Positions 34,166 through 42,445 of a stretch of 44,083 nt of DNA are shown piece by piece. Position 1 is the first letter of the stretch; each line of letters starts with the position of its first letter. The notes beneath the pieces were generated by a model that had not been told where the DNA came from, searched no databases, and saw nothing but the letters and a program-made list of their open reading frames with translations. The position numbers were made by a program, and so were the translations under genes. Origin of the DNA: Alphaproteobacteria bacterium (lineage in GTDB: Bacteria > Pseudomonadota > Alphaproteobacteria > Sphingomonadales > Emcibacteraceae); the NCBI GenBank assembly GCA_030428615.1, contig JAUIDN010000021.1, forward strand, positions 1-44,083, read 5' to 3'.

Positions 34166-35346
34166 TGCCGCTGGAGATACAAAATGCTGATGTGAAGAAG
34201 CTCTGGCTGAATACAACGGGTCTTGCCACGCCTTCGTCAGGGCCACCGGACATCGTGAAAATAATTACCGATCTGGGCTTTGTTCAGATTGATACCATTC
34301 AGAATGTTTCCCGTGCCCACCATCACATCCTTTGGAGCCGTAATCAAAACTACCGCGAACACATGCTTGATGATCATCTAAGGAATAAAGAAACAATATT
34401 CGAACATTTCACCCATGACGCATCAATCATACCAATGGAATTTTATCCAATGTGGACCCGGCAGTTTGGCAGGCTTCAAAAATGGCTTGATGGAATAAAA
34501 AGGTACCAGTCGATCCGGAAGCAAGCCGATTTAAACCTGATTAGGAAACGTGTGAAGGATGAAGGACCGCTTTCAACCCATGCATTCGATAGCACCATCG
34601 TTGGAAAAAAGAAAATGTGGTCACGCCCACCGCATAAAGTGGCACTTGATTATCTGTGGTATGCGGGTGAACTTGCAACATCGCACCGTGAAAATTTCAG
34701 AAAATATTATGATTTATCCCACCGGGTAATTCCCGAACGATACAGAGAACAACAAATTTCAAATAAGGATCAGATAGACTGGCTCTGCACTGCTGCCCTG
34801 GACCGGATGAGCTTCGGCACTTTTCAGGATATAAAAAATTTTTGGGATGCGACAAATAAAACCGAAGTCGAGGACTGGTATAATAGAAACAAAGAAAGCC
34901 TGGTCCCGATAAAATGGCAAACCCATGATGGTCGATGGATGGACGCCGTCGCCCCGACCGATATTGAGCACAGACTTTCAAACCTGCCTCGGCGGGCATC
35001 GTCGCATCTGAAAATTGTAAATCCATTTGACCCCGCTGTTCGCGACCGGACACGATTAAAAAATCTTTTCGGGTTCGATTATAAAATTGAAATTTTTGTC
35101 CCGGCGGCTAAACGGCAATGGGGATATTATGTGTATCCTATACTTGAAGGAAAACGTTTTATCGGACGAATTGAATTAAAAGCGGACCGAAAGGAAGGAA
35201 AACTGAATGTCATCAATTTCTGGCCGGAACCGGGCGTTAAATGGAGTGCCACGCGATACGACAAACTAAACGCGGAATTGATACGCTTCGCCCGCTTTGC
35301 AAAGCTGGATAGCACTGCAGGGATCACCCCGAATAACTTGATTTAA
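34165..35346 (+). CDS. AlkX/YcaQ-like winged-helix DNA glycosylase (DUF1006/HTH_42)
   Basis: The 393-residue protein begins at an ATG overlapping the VTT stop. It matches the YcaQ/AlkZ family: an N-terminal winged-helix region with LGFVQIDTIQNVSRAHHHILWSR, where Q41-I-D43 is the QxD catalytic motif of the E. coli AlkX (YcaQ) type, HPPHKVALDYLW-like helices in the middle, and the typical NPFDPAVRDRTRLKNLFGFDYKIEIFVPAAKRQWGYY C-terminal block. The family removes bulky or crosslinked alkylated bases. Its place behind a DUF1080 gene and a VTT gene is unusual. The frame upstream to 34096 is inside the VTT gene and is rejected. Confidence 0.87.
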   Translation: MPLEIQNADVKKLWLNTTGLATPSSGPPDIVKIITDLGFVQIDTIQNVSRAHHHILWSRNQNYREHMLDDHLRNKETIFEHFTHDASIIPMEFYPMWTRQFGRLQKWLDGIKRYQSIRKQADLNLIRKRVKDEGPLSTHAFDSTIVGKKKMWSRPPHKVALDYLWYAGELATSHRENFRKYYDLSHRVIPERYREQQISNKDQIDWLCTAALDRMSFGTFQDIKNFWDATNKTEVEDWYNRNKESLVPIKWQTHDGRWMDAVAPTDIEHRLSNLPRRASSHLKIVNPFDPAVRDRTRLKNLFGFDYKIEIFVPAAKRQWGYYVYPILEGKRFIGRIELKADRKEGKLNVINFWPEPGVKWSATRYDKLNAELIRFARFAKLDSTAGITPNNLI

Positions 35347-35367
35347 TCCATTAAAACGTCAGAACCT

Positions 35368-36369
35368 CTATTCCTGTCTTTGTATTTCTACAAGTTCAAC
35401 GCGACGATTTTTTTCGCGCCCCGCATCTGTTCCATTTGAAAAAACGGGCGATAACGGGCCAACACCATGTGGAATTATTCGTTGCGACGCGATATTATAA
35501 TCAGCTTTTAATGCATCAACCACCGCAATAGCGCGGTCCGATGAAAGCTTTTGATTATATGAAAATGTCCCAACTGAATCTGTATGGCCCACAACATAAA
35601 AATTCTTATTTGGATGCACATCCAAATAATCGGCTACGGCCTTCAAGGCCTGCTCCGACTCTGTTTTAAGAACTGCCTTGTCAAATTCAAAGAAAATACC
35701 GTCTAATACAACGCGACCATATTCATCAATATCTGAACCTATCGCCTCGGGATCAACAATAACTAACCCAGTTTCCGCCTGTTCTACTTCAATAATATCA
35801 ATCAATGTACCGACATAATCAGACGAATGTTGTTCAACATTTATCAATGCATATACGGTTCCCGCTGCCCGTTCCTTACGCGCAACAATTGATCCGGCAC
35901 CGCCGGAGGAAGACGTCCCTGAAAAAAATGTTCCCACTTCACCGGGTTTTGTAGCGGGATTTTGTATAAATAATACCTGTGTCCAAGTGCCGCTTCCTAT
36001 GTCGTTTCCTTTACGATCAACCGAAATCCCGGAGCCCAAAATCTCAAACCCCTGAGCGACAAGTGCATCCATATAATTTTTGTAAATTTCGGAATAAGTC
36101 CGGTCAGTGCCCTGATAACGGTAGAAAGTTCTGGTCACGCGGCCTTCAGTTTCAATCCAGTCACTAATCGTACGGTATCCGGTGACTGGTCCAACCGGAA
36201 TTTTATAAGGCATGTAATTTTCGATATGCTGCCAGCGTATCTCTTGCCCCGGGTATCTTGAGATCAGTGGGTGTTCCTCAACACCCGCGATATCCTCCGC
36301 CGAGGCAGGTGTCGTAAATAAGATAAAACAAATTCCGGCGAAGTTAACAAATTTACGTAAAGATAACAT
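35368..36369 (-). CDS. OmpA-family protein with N-terminal DUF4892-like region
   Basis: The 333-residue protein has a Sec signal peptide ending ASA-E near residue 24. Residues 30-200 contain YRTISDWIETEGRVTRTFYRYQG and SEIYKNYMDALVAQGFEILG, like the DUF4892 group of periplasmic proteins. The C-terminal third is an OmpA peptidoglycan-binding domain: FFEFDKAVLKTES, VVGHTDSVGTFSYNQKLSSDRA, and GREKNRRVELVE, whose Asp and Arg bind diaminopimelate. It likely sits between the outer membrane and peptidoglycan. GGGGAG precedes the ATG. It converges with the glycosylase-like gene. Confidence 0.88.
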   Translation of the reverse strand: MLSLRKFVNFAGICFILFTTPASAEDIAGVEEHPLISRYPGQEIRWQHIENYMPYKIPVGPVTGYRTISDWIETEGRVTRTFYRYQGTDRTYSEIYKNYMDALVAQGFEILGSGISVDRKGNDIGSGTWTQVLFIQNPATKPGEVGTFFSGTSSSGGAGSIVARKERAAGTVYALINVEQHSSDYVGTLIDIIEVEQAETGLVIVDPEAIGSDIDEYGRVVLDGIFFEFDKAVLKTESEQALKAVADYLDVHPNKNFYVVGHTDSVGTFSYNQKLSSDRAIAVVDALKADYNIASQRIIPHGVGPLSPVFSNGTDAGREKNRRVELVEIQRQE

Positions 36370-36460
36370 ATTCGATCTCCCCTATTCCCCATCATCTATG
36401 CCTTACAACTAACAATACCCTACGAAAACATTTTTTTGCCAGAATATTTTGACACTTTCA

Positions 36461-37492
36461 TTATTTTCCAAGCACATTTGACTCTTCAAACTTCCTGTCG
36501 CTCTGCTTTTCACGCTCTCCAACAATAATATCATCGCCCGACAATATTATTTCCATGTGATCATGAGCCACAGTGAGCGGCCCTTTATAATATGGTCGTG
36601 TCGCCACCACCAAATCTTCTGCTGTCGTTCCCGGCGGGATAATGTGAGAATAAACGGCCATTCTTGGTTTCGTGTTTTCAAAGACCCTACCTGCCTGCTC
36701 CGGTGTCGAATGAACACTTAAACTGACATTCGCAAGGTTCGCTTCCGGTGTCGCGCCGGGTGATGGCACCTGCACTTCGTGGATCAAAAGATCAACACCC
36801 TTGCCAATTTCATTGATCACACTTTTTTCCGTCGATCTTGTATCCCCGGAAAATAAAACGGAATGTCCCTTATAATCAATCCGAAACCCCAATGTCTTCC
36901 CGCGAAGCCCAAGAAGCTCCCCTGTTGAAACATTGATCGGCATATGCTCCACTTCAAAAGCAGTTATTTTCAAACCATCCTCATCAAAAATTACACCGTT
37001 CGAAACCTCATCTACATTCAACTCTGTCCCTTCAATCGGCACGCCAACCATTACACGGTAATCCACGTCCCATTGATAAGCATCGCGGATATTGTCCATC
37101 ATATCCTTTAACCCCTCTGGCCCTTGAATTTTAAGCGGTACCCGACGGCCGAACAACCAACCACTAAGCCAGACACTCGAAATACTAACCGTATGATCAA
37201 AATGAAGGTGGGTGATCAGAACATGGTCAACACCCGATATTGCTTCAAAACCACCCGCTTCAAACAGGCGCTCTCTCATCCCGGGGCCTGCATCAACGAG
37301 TATTTTATGATCCCCCGCTTCAACATATATGCTTGGGCCGTATCGTTCTGTTGATGGGCGCGGCGCACCGGTGCCAAGAAAAGTGACCTTCATCACATCA
37401 TTGTCCGGAGACACTTTATATTCCTGGGCTAAGGCGAAGTTCCCGATTGCTAGTGAAAAAATAAAAAACACTAATTTCTGGCCAATTTTCAT
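36461..37492 (-). CDS. Secreted metallo-beta-lactamase-fold hydrolase
   Basis: The 343-residue protein has a Sec signal peptide ending ALA-Q near residue 22. The metal site is ITHLHFDH with H95, H97, D99 and H100, followed later by FSGDTRST, LIHEVQ and YSHIIPP. The order resembles RNase Z and arylsulfatase-type members, but the export signal excludes a tRNA-processing role. The FLGTGAPRPSTERYGPS opening is typical. It may be a lactonase or phosphodiesterase; the substrate is unknown. It is divergent from a MarR regulator, with a palindrome between. Confidence 0.88.
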   Translation of the reverse strand: MKIGQKLVFFIFSLAIGNFALAQEYKVSPDNDVMKVTFLGTGAPRPSTERYGPSIYVEAGDHKILVDAGPGMRERLFEAGGFEAISGVDHVLITHLHFDHTVSISSVWLSGWLFGRRVPLKIQGPEGLKDMMDNIRDAYQWDVDYRVMVGVPIEGTELNVDEVSNGVIFDEDGLKITAFEVEHMPINVSTGELLGLRGKTLGFRIDYKGHSVLFSGDTRSTEKSVINEIGKGVDLLIHEVQVPSPGATPEANLANVSLSVHSTPEQAGRVFENTKPRMAVYSHIIPPGTTAEDLVVATRPYYKGPLTVAHDHMEIILSGDDIIVGEREKQSDRKFEESNVLGK

Positions 37493-37522
37493 TTAGGGTC
37501 TCCGTGAAATATTACGATATGG

Positions 37523-37550
37523 TTGACGAATGATCATCTTGTGTTAAATT
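37523..37550 (+). promoter_or_regulatory. Predicted promoter of the MarR gene
   Basis: TTGACG (37523-37528, 5/6 match) is followed after 16 bases by TAAATT (37545-37550). The MarR-type palindrome begins at the last base of the -10 box, so a bound repressor would block transcription start. Confidence 0.4.
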
Positions 37551-37569
37551 TATATGCAAATGCATATAA
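37550..37569. promoter_or_regulatory. MarR-type operator palindrome
   Basis: TTATATGCA (37550-37558) and TGCATATAA (37561-37569) flank AA: a perfect 20-bp dyad. It lies 57 bases upstream of the divergent metallo-hydrolase start and 67 before the MarR start. Size and symmetry fit MarR-family sites. Confidence 0.7.
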
Positions 37570-37636
37570 TATCTATAACCGGACAATTACAAATGCGCAA
37601 TAGGTATATGTAAAATTAAAAGGACACGTTTAAATC

Positions 37637-38068
37637 ATGCACTTTGATCTGGAAAACTTTGCTCCCTATATGCTTTCTACTCTCTCGCGCAAATTTTCCG
37701 TCCTGCTCGAGAAATCATTGCGCTCGGAAGGTCTCTCGCTTTCAAACTGGCGGGTACTTTTATGCCTGTCAACTTATGAACAAAGAACATTGAACCAGAT
37801 CGTGGACTATACCCTGCTCCCACAATCCACCCTCAGCCGGTCATTGGTTCGAATGGAAGAACGGGGATTAATCTCAAAAACCAGACGGTCCGATGATGCC
37901 AGAAATTATAAAATCAAAATAACACAACAAGGACGAAACAAACTTGAAAATACGATGCAAACCGTCCAGATCGCCTGCGAAGAACCTCTGAAAATATTAA
38001 CCGCGGACGAAAAAAAAGTCTGGATGAAAATTATGAAAAAAATAATCGCAAATGTGCAATATCTTTAA
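37637..38068 (+). CDS. MarR-family transcriptional regulator
   Basis: The 143-residue protein has the MarR winged helix: LSLSNWRVLLCLSTYEQRTLNQIVDYTLLPQSTLSRSLVRMEERGLISKTRRSDD at about residues 34-90, with flanking dimerisation helices. It probably represses its own gene and the divergent secreted hydrolase gene through the palindrome at 37550-37569. An AGGA lies about 12 bases from the ATG, rather far. The ligand is unknown; MarR proteins commonly sense phenolic compounds or oxidants. Confidence 0.9.
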   Translation: MHFDLENFAPYMLSTLSRKFSVLLEKSLRSEGLSLSNWRVLLCLSTYEQRTLNQIVDYTLLPQSTLSRSLVRMEERGLISKTRRSDDARNYKIKITQQGRNKLENTMQTVQIACEEPLKILTADEKKVWMKIMKKIIANVQYL

Positions 38069-38180
38069 TTAAACCTCTCTTGCCCAGAAGTGCAATTTAT
38101 TATACTTGAATGATAATTAACTATTTTCCGTTAACGAGGCATGTTAATTTGTCATGTAAATTATGCAGGAAAAACCATTT

Positions 38181-40649
38181 ATGAAACTGGCCGTTATCAT
38201 CGTAAATTACGGAACTCCGGATCACGTCCTGAAAAACCTGAGCGCTCTGGTCCCGCAATTGAGAGAAATGGACGGCAGTGCCCAATGTTGGATTGTCGAC
38301 AACAATTCCCCCGATAACAGCGTTGAAATCATCTCAAAGGCTATTGAAACAAATGAATATCAGGATTTGGTAACGCTCGTCGCCCATAGTTTGAACGCCG
38401 GGTTCGGCGCTGGCAATAACGTCGCGATCAGGAAGGCATTAAATTCCGATAACCCACCAGATTATTTTTATTTTCTAAACCCCGATGCCGAAGTAATGTC
38501 CGGCACTATTCATGAAATGACCACTTATCTGGAGAAAAATAAATCCGTCGGCGTTGTCGGCGGGCCAATCCTTACCCCTGAAGGAGAACTTGAATGCGGC
38601 CCTTTCCGGCTTCCCTCACTTCGTTCAACGATTGAAGAAAACCTGGGTATTGGCGTTATAAGCCGGATGTGGAAAAATTACCGAATTTCAATCAGTCCGG
38701 AACCTGAAATTAATACCTCTGTAGGCTGGGTCGGTGGTGCAAGCATGATGATTAGGCGCCAAGTTCTGGAGAAAACAGGCCTGTTCGACGAAGGTTATTT
38801 CCTTTATTTTGAAGAAATGGATTTATGCAAACGTATTTCAGATAATGGTTATGAAATATATTATCTGCCAAACGCGAAAGTCATTCATGATTCCGGGGCA
38901 GCTACTGGCATTCACAATGAAAATGTGCGCCTCCCGGAATATTGGCACAATTCGCGTAGTCGTTATTACAGAAAAGCTTTTGGTGAAAAGGGCCTATATT
39001 TCCACAATATTGCGACAATAGTTGCCGGGCAAATCGGTAGATTTTATGGAAAACTGCGTGGGCGGAAGCCTTCACGTCGGCACTTTATAGAAGACATTAT
39101 TAAATATAATTTTAGAAATAATAATGCCAAACCCGGTTCAATGATAACCCGTAACAAAGACATAAAATTAACACCAAACTCTATTCTCGCAAAGCGACCA
39201 CACTTCAAAAATAAAGACAATAAACTGTTTTTCATGGCCTCGCAAAATCCTTTCCGATCATTGTGTAAAACCGAACAAAGATTATGGGATGCTTTTGATA
39301 AGGACATAAAATATTCGAAGTTAAGGGACGATATTGATAAAGATATAGAAAACATCATTACTGCTTTTATCGATGACGGCATTTTCGATGTGTTCGAACC
39401 ACTTACAAATAATAATAGAGAAAAGGTTTTAATCTTTGAGCCCCATTCCGATGACGCCGCCCTCAGCATTGGTGGGACAATGTGGCAGCGTCGCGATGAA
39501 TGTGAATTTCATCTCTACACACTCGGAAGCACGAGTAACTACACCAGCTATTTTTCATCCACATACGGACCACTTGATGTTGAAGAAATAACCGCTCTGC
39601 GAAACACTGAAGATGCGATATTTATGAGATATATTGGTGGCCAACATATACCCACGGGCCAAAATGAAGCAACTCTGCGTTATAAGGACGGAAACTGGGC
39701 ATGGGATTTTCTAAAAAGCAATCGTATCTCTATTGCCGCGTTTAACAATCATTTTGGAAACGATGATGAACGGAGGGCATGGCACACTGTTGTATCAGAC
39801 ATTTTACACAAGAACTCCGATGCAACCGAAATCTGGATTCCGATGGGAGTGGGCACACATACAGATCATGGCATTACGCGCGACGCGTGTTTAACGGCGT
39901 TGAAGGGCTTAAAGTCCTTACCAAAGATAATGATGTATCAGGATGTTCCATACGACGCTCAATTTAAAGAACATAAGCTCTCAATAATCAATATATTAGA
40001 GAAAAATGGTGCCTTACTTGAACATGAACCTATTGAAGTTTCCCCTGTATTTGCAGATAAACTTAATTTGCTAAAAGTGTTTGGGTCACAATTTAAACTA
40101 AAAGCTATCCAAGATGCGGTTAAAAACAGCGCGCTGCCGGCGCACGCGGCCGGGCTCTACGAACATTTCTGGCAACTGAATAAGCTGCCTGAAAAATTCT
40201 CTCCTGTAGAATTATATTATGGTGCTGACGTAATAAAAGCAGGTTCATCGAAAACGAAGGGCTGGCTAAGCCGAATAAAAACTGCAAAAAAGATCCGAAT
40301 AATTCTTTTAATGCCGTCTGGACAATGGAAAGAACACATATCATTTCTGCTAAAAAAATATCCATCTTCGGACTTTGTTGTCCATTATTCAATAAGTTGC
40401 AAGGCTGAAATCCTAAGCTATACAAATCCTAGGATAGAGTATAAATTTCTGCCGTCTGACAACAAGTCCTGGATAATGACAATGGTGCAGCTATTATTTT
40501 CGACCAGCTGTCCTTTGCTTTTTATTTCTGGCGAAAAAAGATATTCACTGGCAAGTAAAATAGCTTTTTGCTATTTACAGCACGATAGTATCGTGTTTGA
40601 TACCATGGAAAATTTTTACCTCTCTGCCACCTGTGACTTTGAACAATAA
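38181..40649 (+). CDS. GT2 glycosyltransferase / PIG-L deacetylase fusion protein
   Basis: The product is 822 residues from the ATG at 38181, which has AGGA nine bases upstream; an ATG at 38163 is an alternative. Residues 1-255 are a family 2 glycosyltransferase of the rhamnosyltransferase type: VIIVNYGTPDHV, FYFLNPDAEV near 100, and GWVGGASMMIRR with LYFEEMDLCKRI. Residues 340-410 (LWDAFDKDIKYSKLRDDI style) look like a small winged-helix or PqqD-like domain. Residues 412-640 are a PIG-L/LmbE deacetylase, with EPHSDDAALSIGG near 420 and VGTHTDHG near 556. The last 120 residues are not recognised. It may add and deacetylate a sugar on a surface glycan. Confidence 0.88.
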   Translation: MKLAVIIVNYGTPDHVLKNLSALVPQLREMDGSAQCWIVDNNSPDNSVEIISKAIETNEYQDLVTLVAHSLNAGFGAGNNVAIRKALNSDNPPDYFYFLNPDAEVMSGTIHEMTTYLEKNKSVGVVGGPILTPEGELECGPFRLPSLRSTIEENLGIGVISRMWKNYRISISPEPEINTSVGWVGGASMMIRRQVLEKTGLFDEGYFLYFEEMDLCKRISDNGYEIYYLPNAKVIHDSGAATGIHNENVRLPEYWHNSRSRYYRKAFGEKGLYFHNIATIVAGQIGRFYGKLRGRKPSRRHFIEDIIKYNFRNNNAKPGSMITRNKDIKLTPNSILAKRPHFKNKDNKLFFMASQNPFRSLCKTEQRLWDAFDKDIKYSKLRDDIDKDIENIITAFIDDGIFDVFEPLTNNNREKVLIFEPHSDDAALSIGGTMWQRRDECEFHLYTLGSTSNYTSYFSSTYGPLDVEEITALRNTEDAIFMRYIGGQHIPTGQNEATLRYKDGNWAWDFLKSNRISIAAFNNHFGNDDERRAWHTVVSDILHKNSDATEIWIPMGVGTHTDHGITRDACLTALKGLKSLPKIMMYQDVPYDAQFKEHKLSIINILEKNGALLEHEPIEVSPVFADKLNLLKVFGSQFKLKAIQDAVKNSALPAHAAGLYEHFWQLNKLPEKFSPVELYYGADVIKAGSSKTKGWLSRIKTAKKIRIILLMPSGQWKEHISFLLKKYPSSDFVVHYSISCKAEILSYTNPRIEYKFLPSDNKSWIMTMVQLLFSTSCPLLFISGEKRYSLASKIAFCYLQHDSIVFDTMENFYLSATCDFEQ

Positions 40650-40701
40650 TAATTTATGCGTAGTCGTTACAAATTGATTATATTTCTTTGTCTGGAACGC
40701 T

Positions 40702-42189
40702 CTATTCCTGCCTCACGTCCACATATGTGCCAACGAAATCATCGGGATTAATATTTTCAATCCTCTGCACTTTTCTGCCTTCCTGCGTCAGATAGGTGAC
40801 TTCGATAGTGACCGGTTCCATTTTTGAAAGACCAAAATGAACCGCTTGGTTGCTGTGACTGTTATATCCGTCCCCCGTCGGTACAAGTCTGCTGGAAAGT
40901 AAAGTACCATCATTATTATATAATCTAACCTCTGACCCGGCTCTGGATGGCAGCCCATCCCTGTCCAATACCCTTACCTGTAATGAGCGGGCCCTGCCAT
41001 CACGCCCAAGCTTATTTTGAACAAGAGGATGATGCCCTTTAACATTATATCCTTCCGTAAGGGAAATATCCAAATCACCATCCCCATCGAAATCTGCCCA
41101 TTGAACGCCGTGATCCGCACCATTCAATGGTGACGAAGATATATTTATTTCTTCAAATACCTTACCGGCGTTATGAAAAAGCCGATCATACGGCTGCCTG
41201 TTATCCGCAGGTCCCGTATAGCCCGCAACAAAAAGGTCAAGAAAACCGTCATTATCATAATCCGCCCAGCTTGCACCCACCATATGGTCATCGCCTTTTA
41301 TACCCAGACTTTCACTGACTTCCGAGAACCCGCCTTTCCCATCATTATTATAAAGGTAGTTTCGGCCATACGTGGCAACAAATAAATCAAAGTCACCATC
41401 ATTGTCGTAGTCGCCCACCGTACAATCAACGCCCCCCTGGTCGTCAGCACGTTTATCACCCTCCACTCCCAGTTCCGGGGCGACATCCTCAAATATACCG
41501 CCATTATTCCTGTAAAGCGCGTCGGCTGTTCCGCTTTGATTTGTGAGAAATAAATCAAGCAAACCATCAGCATTATAGTCAAACCAGCAGGCCCCAACCG
41601 TCGGCCTTTTATCATCAAGGGCTGTTTTTGCACTGACATCAACGAATTTCCCGCCTTCATTTTTGAAAAGATAATTTGCCCCGACCCGATCCGCCACAAA
41701 CAAATCGACAGTCCCGTTATTATCATAATCAATCCAACTGATCTGCCGGGTACTTACATGGGGAACGTCCACACCAAGCGACACACCAACCTCAATAAAT
41801 CCCTTCGCTTCATTATTGCGGTAGAGTTCATTGCCGTTTCTGTTACTTCCAATATATAAATCAAGAAACCCGTCTGCGTCATAGTCCCCCCAGGCAATGG
41901 ACCGCGTTTCTTTTCCTTCTGTCGGTAGGCCCATGCCTGGGCCGATATTTGAAAACACCCCTTCATTATTTTGATAAAGCCTTATATCCCCTGTTTTAAA
42001 CGAAACCGCCAGATCAAGATCACCATCATTGTCAAAATCACCCCAAGCATTTGATAGCCCCATATTATCCGCAAACGTTTCCGGTTGGGTTAAACTGAAA
42101 ACTGGCATTAATTCCTGACCGCTTGCGTTAAAAACCTGCGATACTGAAATGAAAAACACCGCTGTAATTTTTAAAATTTTGATAATCAT
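40702..42189 (-). CDS. Secreted FG-GAP/VCBS repeat protein with C-terminal UnbV/ASPIC domain
   Basis: The 495-residue protein has a Sec signal peptide of about 24 residues (FFISVSQVFNASG-Q). It contains about seven FG-GAP-like repeats of the form WGDFDNDGDLDLAV, WGDYDADGFLDLYI and WADYDNDGFLDLFV, whose Asp residues bind calcium in a beta-propeller. The end (SLQVRVLDRDGLPSRAGSEVRLYNND, then IENINPDDFVGTYVDV) matches the ASPIC/UnbV domain of CRTAC1-like proteins. The role is unknown, probably surface or periplasmic adhesion or binding. GGACGG precedes the ATG. It stands alone. Confidence 0.9.
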   Translation of the reverse strand: MIIKILKITAVFFISVSQVFNASGQELMPVFSLTQPETFADNMGLSNAWGDFDNDGDLDLAVSFKTGDIRLYQNNEGVFSNIGPGMGLPTEGKETRSIAWGDYDADGFLDLYIGSNRNGNELYRNNEAKGFIEVGVSLGVDVPHVSTRQISWIDYDNNGTVDLFVADRVGANYLFKNEGGKFVDVSAKTALDDKRPTVGACWFDYNADGLLDLFLTNQSGTADALYRNNGGIFEDVAPELGVEGDKRADDQGGVDCTVGDYDNDGDFDLFVATYGRNYLYNNDGKGGFSEVSESLGIKGDDHMVGASWADYDNDGFLDLFVAGYTGPADNRQPYDRLFHNAGKVFEEINISSSPLNGADHGVQWADFDGDGDLDISLTEGYNVKGHHPLVQNKLGRDGRARSLQVRVLDRDGLPSRAGSEVRLYNNDGTLLSSRLVPTGDGYNSHSNQAVHFGLSKMEPVTIEVTYLTQEGRKVQRIENINPDDFVGTYVDVRQE

Positions 42190-42445
42190 TTTATCCGCCG
42201 TCCTTTGTCAACCGCCATCATTCTGCCCCGACAGTAATTTTTGAAACGGAATGATCATACGACATCCAGGTCAATTTTTATAAGAAAATTATAAAGGTGG
42301 TTGATATATCACCCTGTCAACCCTACCTACCACTAGATAAGTCAATTATTATAAAACAGGAAAACTCGCCAAACTTGATTACCCGCCTCGTTATTCCACC
42401 GGCCCATCAGTAAAAAAGCGATAAAAAATACTCAGGAGAAATAAA
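42190..42445. other. Divergent promoter region without a gene
   Basis: These 256 bases separate the divergent UnbV-type and flavoprotein genes and must hold both promoters. TTATAA occurs twice, five bases apart, near 42276-42292, and GGTTGA / TCAACC pairs around 42298-42321. TATAAA at 42350 could be a -10 box for the flavoprotein gene, but no good -35 partner is seen. No frame with a ribosome site is present. Confidence 0.4.
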
